From Chloroflexota bacterium (GTDB lineage Bacteria > Chloroflexota > UBA11872), in assembly GCA_028873795.1 (NCBI GenBank), contig JAPPNP010000005.1, forward strand, positions 1 to 64,000: a DNA stretch of 64,000 nt, read 5' to 3'. The notes below the pieces were generated by a model. It ran no database searches. It was given only the letters and a program-made list of their open reading frames with translations, and had not been told where the DNA came from. Positions 55,024 through 63,745 of the stretch are shown in pieces. Numbering within the stretch: the stretch's first letter is position 1; each line of letters opens with the position of its first letter. The position numbers were made by a program, and so were the translations under genes.

Positions 55024-56618
55024 AGGCCGCCGTCTACAACCGCTGGTTGCACCAGCGCGGCGGCGGCGAGCGTCACGCCGCCATGGCCGCCGCCGTCCTG
55101 GCCCAGCGCTTCGCGGACACGCGCCTGGTGACGCACCGCGGCATCGCCCGCGAAGACCTGGAATCCGCCCTCAACATCGACCTGTCGAACGTCCGAATCG
55201 AGGTCATCCCGGCCCTGCCGCCCAACCGGTTCGCCGAGTACACCTCGCAATTCGACCTCTTCGTCAATTCCTCATTCATGACCTCGCAGCCATCGGCGGC
55301 GCGCCGCAGTCTGATGCTGGTGCTCTTCCCGTCGCCCATCGAGCGCGGTTGGACCGCGCGCCTGCGCCGCAACGTCGGCGAGATGCTGATTCGGCAGTTG
55401 CTCCTTCCCGAGTGGCTGGATGGCTTCTACGACGTGCATCCGCTCGGCCGGGGCTGGTTTCGTTACACCACGGACCGCGCGGTCGTGCGCCTCCCCTGGC
55501 CGCCGGGGCGCACGTTGGCAAACGTCGAGATCATCGCCGGCAACTTTCGCGCCGACGAGTTGCTTCCCGTCCGATGCCTCGTCGACGGCGACCTGCTCGA
55601 CGAGCGCACCTTCGAGCCGCGCCCCGGAGAATTCGAGCGCTGGCCGCTGCGCATCCAGCGCCCGAGCGGGGCGAATGACGCTGTCGAGATCACGCTCGAA
55701 TCTCCGGTGTTCAACCCCGCCGAGACCCTCGACGAGGCGGACAACCGCGAGGTGGGCCTGGCGGTCACCGACGTGCGCGTGCGCAGCCCCCGCCGGCTGA
55801 TCTACGAGCTGCTATTCCGCCGGCTCTTGCCTGAAGCCGGCATCCGGCTGGAGGGCCTGCCGACCTATGGGTCGCTCGACTTTCTGGACGCCTACGATCT
55901 GATCGCGCCCATCTCCGAGTTCAGCCGGCGCTGGATGCGCTACTACTGGGACCGCGACGGTCCGTTGCTCTTCCCACCCGTCGACACCTCGTGGGCGACC
56001 CCCGGGCGGCGTCGCAAATCTATCCTTGGCGTGGGCCGGTTCTTTCGCGGCACGCACGAGAAGAAGCATCGGGTGATGATCGACCAGTTCATTCGCATGC
56101 GGCGCGAGGGCCTTGACGGCTGGACGTTACATCTGGCGGGCCACCAGAGCGAGCGCGATATCGACCTCGACTACACCCGCGACCTCCAGCGCCGCGCCGC
56201 CGGGCACCCCATTGAGTTTCACGTCGGCGCGCCGTTCGCCGACCTGCAACGGTTGTACGGTGAAGCGCAGGTCTATTGGCACGCCGCCGGCCATGGCGAA
56301 CGCGAGTCGCGCCATCCGGTCAGATTCGAGCACTTTGGCATCACGGTGGTCGAAGCCATGGCCAGCGGCGCGGTTCCGGTGGTGCTCGACCGAGGGGGGC
56401 TGCCCGAAATCATCAGCCATGGCGTGGACGGCTTTCGCTGGTCAACGACACGTGAGCTGCGCGAACACACCTGGACGCTCGTGCGCGACGCCGAGTTGCG
56501 AGAGCGCATGTCCGAGGCCGCCCAGGCCGCGAGTCAGCGATTCAATGTCGCCGCTTTTGACGAGCGTCTGAATGCGCTCGTTGATGAGCTTGGATTCCCC
56601 GCTGCGCCCGCCGCTTAG
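55020..56618 (+). CDS. Glycosyltransferase family 4 with inserted beta module
   Basis: A 532-aa GT-B type enzyme. The C-terminal half carries FEHFGITVVEAMASGAVPVV, the E-x7-E sugar-nucleotide motif. About residues 140-262 hold an insert starting FRYTTDRAVVRLPW and ending GLAVTDVRV, like that of the Wzt-type protein. The N-terminal acceptor domain starts KAAVYNRWLHQRGGGERHA. GTG 55020 start, sharing GTGA with the GT2 stop. Confidence 0.85.
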   Translation: MKAAVYNRWLHQRGGGERHAAMAAAVLAQRFADTRLVTHRGIAREDLESALNIDLSNVRIEVIPALPPNRFAEYTSQFDLFVNSSFMTSQPSAARRSLMLVLFPSPIERGWTARLRRNVGEMLIRQLLLPEWLDGFYDVHPLGRGWFRYTTDRAVVRLPWPPGRTLANVEIIAGNFRADELLPVRCLVDGDLLDERTFEPRPGEFERWPLRIQRPSGANDAVEITLESPVFNPAETLDEADNREVGLAVTDVRVRSPRRLIYELLFRRLLPEAGIRLEGLPTYGSLDFLDAYDLIAPISEFSRRWMRYYWDRDGPLLFPPVDTSWATPGRRRKSILGVGRFFRGTHEKKHRVMIDQFIRMRREGLDGWTLHLAGHQSERDIDLDYTRDLQRRAAGHPIEFHVGAPFADLQRLYGEAQVYWHAAGHGERESRHPVRFEHFGITVVEAMASGAVPVVLDRGGLPEIISHGVDGFRWSTTRELREHTWTLVRDAELRERMSEAAQAASQRFNVAAFDERLNALVDELGFPAAPAA

Positions 56619-56657
56619 CGAACGCTGCGTGCGGCGTCTCGATTTGGCGCGCGTCTA

Positions 56658-58904
56658 GTGCGGCTGCGCGTGCCGGCCTGGATGGTCCATCGTCCGGCGC
56701 TCGTGCTATTCGTGCTCGCCGCCAGCGTCTATCTGCTCACCGCCGGCGTGAGCCGCAATGGCGTCGGCTACAGCGCCGACGGGACCTTCGCCTTCGAGAT
56801 GGCCAAGAGCGTCGTCGTGGATCCCGATCACAAGTACTTGAAGGAGCATGGCGGCAACTTCTCGCGCTGGGGTGTGGGCCTGCCGCTCGCCCTGATGCCG
56901 ATGGTTGCCGTCGCCGAGCCCTTCGCGCATCTCGCGCCACAGCGCGATCGGCTGCCGATCCTTGGAGGCGAGCACGAAATGCTGTTGGTGAACTACGCGC
57001 CGCTTGGCGGCATGCCGCAGCCCAACAGCACCGGAGTGCTCGAGCTTGGTCTCGAACCCGGACGCTATGACCGGTTGGCGCTGCTCACCCACGCCGGTCT
57101 GAGCGCTGCATTCCCCCAGGGTCTTGAGATTGCGCAGCTCATCGTCACGGTGGCTGACGGGACCGAGATCGTGCGACCGATCCGCGTGGGCATAGAAACC
57201 GCGGAATGGGCCTACGACCGCGGCGATGTCCGGGCCCGGATCCAGCATGAGCGCCCGCCGCCCGCCGGTCGCCAGATCGGCAACGCGCGGGCGTACTACT
57301 ACCTGGCGACCTGGGACTTTCCCCGGCCCATCGACCTGGAATCCGCCCGGCTGAAATACCGCCAGCCGGACGGCAACCTGTACGTCGACGGCGTGGCCGC
57401 GCGGCTGGTCGACGGCGCCTGGGTAGACGGGCCGGGCATCGGCCGGCTGTGGTCCGAGCGTCAGACGGTCGACTTTTTCCGGCGCATTTGGGTACCGCTC
57501 GTCAACTCCCTGATCACCGCCTTTGGCGCCGTTGTCGTGTTTCGCATCGTGCGGCGCCTCGACTACCGCGCGGACATCGCCCTGGCCATCGGCCTCGTCT
57601 ATGCGCTCGGCACCATGGCCTGGCCCTACGCGGTCGTCGACTTTGCGGAGCCGTTGGTGACTGCGCTCGTGCTCGTGTGCGTCTGGCTGCTCTTGATCTA
57701 CGACCAGACCCAACTGCGGCGGTATCTGCTGCTCGCCGGTCTCGTGGCGCTCGCCGCGGCCGTCACCAAGTACGTCACCGTCATCATCATGCCGCTGCTC
57801 GTGGTGGCGATCTTCCTGAGCCACAAGCCCGGGCGCACCTGGCGCGAGGCCGGGCGCCAGGGCTTTGTGCCGGCGCTCGCATTCGCCGCGCCCAGCATCG
57901 CCGTTGTGCCCGTCGGCCTGGTGGCGGCCGCCTTCCTGTTCGATGTGCGGCTGCTATACGTCCACGAGCTGTGGGGCGGCATCAGCCGCGGGTGGTTGGG
58001 CCTGCCCATCGAGCTCGGAATTCACGGGCTGATTTCCAGTTGGGGCAAGGGCTTGCTCTGGTACAACCCGGTGCTCCTCGTCGCGATCCCGGCCATTCCC
58101 TGGTTTATCCGGCGTCACGGATGGCGCGCGTTCATCTTCCTCGCCATACCCATCGGCTACGTGCTGCTCTACAGCAAGAAAGAGGTGTGGTACGGCGGCA
58201 ACGCGTGGGGCCCGCGCTATCTCGTGCCCATCGTGCCCTTGCTCGTCATCATGGCCGCGCCGGTGATCGAGTGGCTGGCGCGCAAGGGTCGCCACGCGCT
58301 GCCGCGGGCGGCCTTCGCCCTCGTGCTCGTAGCCAGCGCGGCCGTACAGGTGATGGGGGTGAGCAAGGACTTTGGTTCGTACCTTGACCTCTATCAACAG
58401 CAGGTGGTGCGGGAGCTTCCCGAGGACGGTGCGGTATACGGCGGAGCGGCCTATCAGCCCTGGTCAGCCAAACAGCCGGAGGGCGACTTCGTGGCCGTGC
58501 TCTACGCGCACCAATTCTCCCCGCTGCTCGCGCATGCCTGGCTCCTGCGCGCCGATGCCACGAACCTGGTGGCGCCGGATCGGACCGACCTGCTCGAAGA
58601 CGCCCTGGCGCGCTCGCCCTGGTCCCGCTTCGGGATCGACGTCCGCCCGCCGCGTCCCGAGAACGGCCTCGGCCTGGACTTCTGGTCCACCACGCTGATC
58701 GAGTACTACCTGGCCTATCCGGTCGTCCTGGCGTTGGCGGCCCTGGTGCTCGTGGCGCTCCAGGTCACCTCCGTCGTCGCGCTCGCCGCGGCCACCCACC
58801 AGCTCTGGCCGCAGGGGCCCAATGCCGTGCGCTGGAGACTCTCGGTCGTTGGCGTCTACGGGGCTGTCCAACTCGCCTTTGACACGCTCCACTTCATGCT
58901 CTAG
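56658..58904 (+). CDS. Polytopic glycosyltransferase-like membrane protein
   Basis: A 748-aa protein with one N-terminal hydrophobic segment (about 10-30), a soluble extracytoplasmic region (about 35-285), then many hydrophobic segments to about 565 and a last one near 690-715. The context and plan resemble GT39/ArnT-type lipid-linked sugar transferases, but the usual acidic motif after the first helix is unclear (SADGTFAFEM). The soluble part has beta-rich content, with GRYDRLALLTHAG and VTVADGTEI strands. GTG 56658 start. Confidence 0.7.
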   Translation: MRLRVPAWMVHRPALVLFVLAASVYLLTAGVSRNGVGYSADGTFAFEMAKSVVVDPDHKYLKEHGGNFSRWGVGLPLALMPMVAVAEPFAHLAPQRDRLPILGGEHEMLLVNYAPLGGMPQPNSTGVLELGLEPGRYDRLALLTHAGLSAAFPQGLEIAQLIVTVADGTEIVRPIRVGIETAEWAYDRGDVRARIQHERPPPAGRQIGNARAYYYLATWDFPRPIDLESARLKYRQPDGNLYVDGVAARLVDGAWVDGPGIGRLWSERQTVDFFRRIWVPLVNSLITAFGAVVVFRIVRRLDYRADIALAIGLVYALGTMAWPYAVVDFAEPLVTALVLVCVWLLLIYDQTQLRRYLLLAGLVALAAAVTKYVTVIIMPLLVVAIFLSHKPGRTWREAGRQGFVPALAFAAPSIAVVPVGLVAAAFLFDVRLLYVHELWGGISRGWLGLPIELGIHGLISSWGKGLLWYNPVLLVAIPAIPWFIRRHGWRAFIFLAIPIGYVLLYSKKEVWYGGNAWGPRYLVPIVPLLVIMAAPVIEWLARKGRHALPRAAFALVLVASAAVQVMGVSKDFGSYLDLYQQQVVRELPEDGAVYGGAAYQPWSAKQPEGDFVAVLYAHQFSPLLAHAWLLRADATNLVAPDRTDLLEDALARSPWSRFGIDVRPPRPENGLGLDFWSTTLIEYYLAYPVVLALAALVLVALQVTSVVALAAATHQLWPQGPNAVRWRLSVVGVYGAVQLAFDTLHFML

Positions 58905-58921
58905 CGTCGAACCGAGGCTAC

Positions 58922-59146
58922 GTGATGTCCGACTCCTCAATCGCCGATCTGATCCCCGCCGACTTCCTCGCCATTCTGCGCTGTGTGAACGATGCGCATC
59001 CGCGCGATGACGGGGTGCTCCGCATTGAAGGCGACACCCTCGTGTGCACCGTCTGCGGCTACGCCTATAAGGTCGAGGACGGCATCCCCAACATGCTCTG
59101 GGACGAAGCCATTCCGCCCGCCGATTCAACCCCCGCCAGCCCGTGA
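58922..59146 (+). CDS. Trm112/UPF0434-like small zinc protein
   Basis: A 74-aa protein of the Trm112-like type: FLAILRC near residue 20, then LVCTVCGYAYKVEDGIPNML. One Cys of the classical four is replaced; only LRC and CTVC are seen. Trm112 proteins support methyltransferases, and relatives in glycan loci are unexplored. GTG 58922 or ATG 58925. It overlaps the radical SAM gene by four bases. Confidence 0.75.
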   Translation: MMSDSSIADLIPADFLAILRCVNDAHPRDDGVLRIEGDTLVCTVCGYAYKVEDGIPNMLWDEAIPPADSTPASP

Positions 59147-60231
59147 ACTCAGTCGCGCAGGCCAAGGACCTCATCCTCAACTTCCGCCGCCACAAGGCGG
59201 TGGCGCATCCGCGCCTGGCGCGCTTCGCCTACCACTGGATGCGCGGCTCCTCCGAGTTGCCCTACGGGCCGCTCAAGATGCATGTGGAGCCCACCAGCTT
59301 TTGCAACTTGCGCTGCCCCATGTGCCCGCAGAGCGTTGGCGCCAACGCCACCAACGGGTTCATGGAGATGGATCTGTTCAACAAGATCATCGACGAGGCC
59401 CGGCACTTCACGCGCGAGATCAATCTGTTCTTCCGCGGCGAATCGTTGATGCACAAGGGCATCTACGAAATGATCGAGACCTGCGAGCGTGCCGGGATCG
59501 CCGCCCACATCAACACCAACGCCACGCTCTGGCGCGACGATGCCATTGCCAATCTGTTGGAGGCGCGTCCCTCCAAAGTGACCATCAGCTTCGATTCTGG
59601 CGAGCCCGAGATCTACGAGCAGATGCGCAAGGGCGCCACCTTCGATCGCGTGCTGGAGCGCGTCCTGCGGTTTCTCGAGGCCCGCAAGCGCCTCGCCGGC
59701 GCGAAGCCCTACGTGGTCATGCAAGTGATCCAGCTTTGGGAAAAGTCGATGGGCATCGGGGCGCGCCCGGTGATCCCGGACCACTTCACGGAGCGCTTTG
59801 CCGGCCTGCCGGTTGACGAGTGGGACACCTTTTGGGCCCACGGCTGGGCCGGCACGCTGACCGACTCCGACTTCTACACCGCGCGGCCGCACGGTCCCGT
59901 TTACTACCCCTGCAACTGGCTGTGGAAGTCCATGGCGGTCTACTGGGACGGGCGTGTGCCGTCGTGCTGCGCCGACTTCGCCGAAGAACAGATCATGGGC
60001 GACCTCAGCACCCAGTCGATCCAGGAGGTCTGGAACAGCGACGCCTACCGGGCCATTCGCGAGGCGCACACGCAAGGTCAGCTGGCTGATTACCCGCTGT
60101 GCGCCGGCTGCGACGCCAAGTGGCAGGAAGACACCCCGCTCTGGCGGGCGTTTGCCGGCGCGCGGTCGGTTGCCACCACGGAGCCGCTGCCGGTGCTGCA
60201 GAACGGTCGCGCGAACGGCCACGCCGGATAG
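59143..60231 (+). CDS. Radical SAM protein with SPASM domain
   Basis: A 362-aa radical SAM enzyme. The CxxxCxxC motif (Cys 54, 58 and 61; CNLRCPMC) binds the [4Fe-4S] cluster, and a C-terminal SPASM-type Cys region includes PCNWLW, PSCCADF and PLCAGCDAKW. SPASM proteins modify peptides or sugars. In this setting a sugar or peptide modification tied to the glycan locus is possible, but the substrate is unknown. GTG 59143 start. Confidence 0.88.
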   Translation: MNSVAQAKDLILNFRRHKAVAHPRLARFAYHWMRGSSELPYGPLKMHVEPTSFCNLRCPMCPQSVGANATNGFMEMDLFNKIIDEARHFTREINLFFRGESLMHKGIYEMIETCERAGIAAHINTNATLWRDDAIANLLEARPSKVTISFDSGEPEIYEQMRKGATFDRVLERVLRFLEARKRLAGAKPYVVMQVIQLWEKSMGIGARPVIPDHFTERFAGLPVDEWDTFWAHGWAGTLTDSDFYTARPHGPVYYPCNWLWKSMAVYWDGRVPSCCADFAEEQIMGDLSTQSIQEVWNSDAYRAIREAHTQGQLADYPLCAGCDAKWQEDTPLWRAFAGARSVATTEPLPVLQNGRANGHAG

Positions 60232-60303
60232 CGGTTCGCGAGGGCGGGACGCCTTGTGCTCGCTCGGTTGTGGCCCCCAACGCTCGGTGCTAGCGTCGCG
60301 AGC

Positions 60304-61476
60304 ATGCGTCTAACGCTGGTGTCGAACATCTTTCCGCCCGCCGTCGGCGGTCCCGCCACGCACGTCTATCACCTGGCCGCGTCGCTGCATCAGCGCGGCC
60401 ACAAGGTGCGCGTAATTGCCGGCACCGACGATCCCGAGGGCGCGGTCAAGGTTCCCTATCCCCTGGTCCGCGTGTCGTGGAGCATGCCGGTGCCGATCCG
60501 CTACCTGCGCGTCATGTGGCACACCTGGCGCGCGGCCCGGCGGTCCGACGTGGTGTACATCAACGGCATTGAGCTCCCCGCCAGCCTCGGGGCGCTGCTC
60601 GCTGGCCGTCCCCGCGTGCTCAAGGTCGTCGGGGATTGGGCGTGGGAGTCGGCCATTCGGCGCGGACTCACCACGCTGGGCATCGAGCCGTTTCAGAGCG
60701 CCGCGCATGGTGTGAAGACCCGGCTGTTTCGAGCCATCCAGCGGTTCTACTGCCGGCTCGCCAGCGTCGTGATCGTGCCCAGCGCCTACGTGGGCTCCCT
60801 CGTCGCGGGATGGGGCGTTGACGCGCGCAAGACCCAGGTCATTCAGAACGCGCTTACCAGCGCGCCGCGTCCCGACGAGGAGCCTGAGTCCGTGCGCCGG
60901 GCGCTCGGCGTGGACGCCCCCGTAGTCTGCAACGTCTCGCGGCTCTACGCCTGGAAGCACGTCGACGCGCTGATTCGCATGGTGCCGAGATTCGACCAGG
61001 GCGCCGCCCTGCTCATCGTCGGCGGCGGACCGGAGCAGTCGCGACTGGAGCGCCTAGCGCGGGAAGTAGGAGTCGCCGACCGGGTGGTCTTCACCGGCGA
61101 CGTGCCCCACGACCGAGTGGCTACCTACCTGCGAGCGTCGCAGATCTGCGTGCTCAACACGCAGTACGAGGGTCTCTCACACACGCTGGTGGAGGCCCGC
61201 CACGTCGGAACGCCGATCGTGACCACCGACATTGGCGGCAACCGCGAGATTCTGCGCCACGGCCACTCCGCGGTGCTGGTGCCGTTCGGCGATGAGGACG
61301 CCTTCGTGCAAGCCGTCAACGACGTGCTCGCCGACCCGGCATACGCCGCGCGGCTGGCTCAAGCCGCGCAGGCCGGCCTGGAGCACTTTCGCTGGGACCG
61401 GTTGGTGGACCAGACGCTCGAGGTGCTGCATGAGGCCATCGACCGCCGGCCCGGAGCCGCCCGCGCCGTCGCATGA
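60304..61476 (+). CDS. Glycosyltransferase family 4 (1 of 3 consecutive)
   Basis: A 390-aa GT-B transferase. N-terminal NIFPPAVGGPATHVYHLA is the GT4 donor-side glycine motif, and the C-terminal NTQYEGLSHTLVEARHVGTP gives the acidic sugar-nucleotide site. Start ATG 60304; an earlier GTG at 60256 adds a non-conserved leader. It overlaps the next GT4 gene by four bases (ATGA). Confidence 0.9.
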   Translation: MRLTLVSNIFPPAVGGPATHVYHLAASLHQRGHKVRVIAGTDDPEGAVKVPYPLVRVSWSMPVPIRYLRVMWHTWRAARRSDVVYINGIELPASLGALLAGRPRVLKVVGDWAWESAIRRGLTTLGIEPFQSAAHGVKTRLFRAIQRFYCRLASVVIVPSAYVGSLVAGWGVDARKTQVIQNALTSAPRPDEEPESVRRALGVDAPVVCNVSRLYAWKHVDALIRMVPRFDQGAALLIVGGGPEQSRLERLAREVGVADRVVFTGDVPHDRVATYLRASQICVLNTQYEGLSHTLVEARHVGTPIVTTDIGGNREILRHGHSAVLVPFGDEDAFVQAVNDVLADPAYAARLAQAAQAGLEHFRWDRLVDQTLEVLHEAIDRRPGAARAVA

Positions 61477-62603
61477 AACCCAGCCTGCTGATGCTCAGCG
61501 GCGATCGCGACGTAGCGGCGGGGCGGCGAGGCCCGTTCTACTACACGCTCGAGGGACTGTCGCGGGAGTTCGACCGGATCGACGTGCTGACACCGAACGT
61601 TGCAAACGGCCAACCGCGCACGCTTCATGGCGTCGCGCACATCCATCCGTCGACGGGCGGGCGGCTCTGGCACGCGCGCTGGCTGATCCGTCGGGGGCGC
61701 GCCCTGGCCGCCGAGCGGCGCTACCACCTCATCGTGAGCCACGACTACGGCATCTTCTCGAACGGCATCGCTGCCGCGCGCCTGAGCCGGCGGCTTGGCG
61801 CGCCATATGTCAGCGAAATCCACCACATCCCGGCACACCCGCGGCGTGCGCAGTGGTGGGAGTCCGCGGCCAAGCTTGGCTATCGCGCCTACATCGGATT
61901 CGCGGCCACGCGCGCCCGCGCCATCCGCGTGGTCAATCGCCGCGAGGTCCCCGAACTCCTGCGACGGTGGGGCGTACCGCCGGAAAGGATCCTGGTGCTG
62001 CCCTCGGCGCACGTCGATCGGGAGGTGTTCCGTCCCGGCGACGATCCACGGCCCTACACGCTGGGCTTCGTCGGGCGCCTGGTCGCCAACAAGGGGCTTG
62101 ACTATCTGGCCAAGGTCTTTGCAACCCTCGCGGCTGACGCCCCGGACGCTCGATTCGTTGCAGTGGGCAATGGTCCCGAAGCCGCCGACTTGCAGCGCCG
62201 GCTTTCCGCGGCGGGAATCGAGGATCGAGTCGACCGCATTCGCTGGGTCGACGGTCCGGACGATCTGGCGGCGCTCTACCGCCAAATGGACGCCCTAGTC
62301 TGCCCGTCGCGCAGCGAAGGCGGTCCCCGCGTCTGCCTCGAAGCCATGGCCTGCGGCACGCCGGTCTTCAGCACGCCCGTGGGCCTGATGCCCGAAGTCA
62401 TCGAACCCGGGGTGAATGGCTGGCTGCTCCCATGGGACGCGAAGGCCGGCGCTGATTTGGTCGTGCGGGCGCTCGGCGCCCGAGACGCCCTGGCCGGCGC
62501 CGGCACGGCCGCCCGCCGGGCAACCGAGCCCTTCACGCGTGATCGGGTGCTCGGCGCCTACGCTCGCGCCTATCGAGACCTGGCGTCGGAGTCGCTGGCG
62601 TGA
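61473..62603 (+). CDS. Glycosyltransferase family 4 (2 of 3)
   Basis: A 376-aa GT4 enzyme. RRGPFYYTLEGLSREF near the start and CPSRSEGGPRVCLEAMACGTP toward the C-terminus fit the family. Overlaps the previous and next genes by four bases each (ATGA, GTGA), so the three GT4 genes are coupled. Confidence 0.9.
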   Translation: MKPSLLMLSGDRDVAAGRRGPFYYTLEGLSREFDRIDVLTPNVANGQPRTLHGVAHIHPSTGGRLWHARWLIRRGRALAAERRYHLIVSHDYGIFSNGIAAARLSRRLGAPYVSEIHHIPAHPRRAQWWESAAKLGYRAYIGFAATRARAIRVVNRREVPELLRRWGVPPERILVLPSAHVDREVFRPGDDPRPYTLGFVGRLVANKGLDYLAKVFATLAADAPDARFVAVGNGPEAADLQRRLSAAGIEDRVDRIRWVDGPDDLAALYRQMDALVCPSRSEGGPRVCLEAMACGTPVFSTPVGLMPEVIEPGVNGWLLPWDAKAGADLVVRALGARDALAGAGTAARRATEPFTRDRVLGAYARAYRDLASESLA

Positions 62604-63745
62604 GCGAGGCCGAACGCGGCCTGCGGCTGCTGCTGATCACCCAGGAGCTCGCGGCCGACAGCTCCAATATGGGCGTGGCCCATCTCTGGACCAACGAGCT
62701 GGCGCCGCTGGTCGAGCGTCTGCATGTCATCGCCGCGACCACCGGCGTCGTGGACCTGCCGCACAACGTCACCGTGCACGCGCTCGGCAAGGAACGCGGG
62801 CGCGGGCGCCTGAGCCGCTGGCCGGCGCTGCTCGCCCGGTGCCATCGGTTGATCGGCGGAGGCCGCGTCGATGGCGTGCTGGCGCACATGGTCCCGGCCT
62901 ACGCCATCGCCGCCGCGCCGTGGTGCCTGGTCCGGCGAACGCCCCTGGTGCTCTGGTACACCAGCCACGGCCGCACCCGAGCCCTGCGGGTCGGCGCCAG
63001 GTTGTCCAGCGCGGCCATCACTGCGTCGCCCGAGAGCTTCCCGATGAAGAAGGCGCCCGCCTTCGTCATCGGGCACGGCATCGACACGGACCGGCTGGCG
63101 GCTGCGCCCGTTCGTTCGGCGGTATCCGAGCCGCCCGTGGTTGGCGTCGCCGGGCGCATCACGCCGCTGAAGGGACTGTCGACCGTGGTCGAAGCCGTCG
63201 CCAAGATGCGCGATGACGGCTCGCCCGTCGAGCTGCGCATCGCCGGCGAGCCCTTCTATCCGGCGGATCATGAGTATTTCGGCGGCATTCAGAAGCGCGT
63301 CCGCGAGCTTGAGCTCACCGACCGCGTCACGTACCTGGGCGCGCTCCCCAGCGCGGCCATGCCGGACTTCTACGCTGGACTTGACGCCTTCATCGCCTGG
63401 CGCGATCGCCCCGCGCTCGACAAGACCGGATTGGAAGCCCTGGCCGCCGGCACGCTGCTAGTCACCAACAACGTCGCCTATCACAGCGCCCTTGGCCCGT
63501 TCGCCGGTGACTTTCTCGTTCCATCGTCGGCGGAAGCGTTGGCTGATGGCCTGCGACGGGCGCTGGCGCTTCATCCTGGCCTGCGCACATCGGCCATCGA
63601 GCAGCTCCGACAGGCGGTCCTCGAGGAGCATGCCGCCAGCAGCCTGGCGGGTCGGCTCGTCCAGGTGTTCAGGGCCTTGTGCGAGGGGCGGGAGCCGCCG
63701 TTTCCACGGGCTGCGCCCGCCGCAAAGGCGGACGAGCGTGGCTAG
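62600..63745 (+). CDS. Glycosyltransferase family 4 (3 of 3)
   Basis: A 381-aa GT4-like protein. VGVAGRITPLKGLSTVVEA is the start of the C-terminal half, and DKTGLEALAAGTLLVT replaces the usual E-x7-E region, so the first catalytic Glu may be missing (DKTGLEAL contains one). GTG 62600 start. Sits before a gene cut off at the window end. Confidence 0.85.
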   Translation: MSEAERGLRLLLITQELAADSSNMGVAHLWTNELAPLVERLHVIAATTGVVDLPHNVTVHALGKERGRGRLSRWPALLARCHRLIGGGRVDGVLAHMVPAYAIAAAPWCLVRRTPLVLWYTSHGRTRALRVGARLSSAAITASPESFPMKKAPAFVIGHGIDTDRLAAAPVRSAVSEPPVVGVAGRITPLKGLSTVVEAVAKMRDDGSPVELRIAGEPFYPADHEYFGGIQKRVRELELTDRVTYLGALPSAAMPDFYAGLDAFIAWRDRPALDKTGLEALAAGTLLVTNNVAYHSALGPFAGDFLVPSSAEALADGLRRALALHPGLRTSAIEQLRQAVLEEHAASSLAGRLVQVFRALCEGREPPFPRAAPAAKADERG

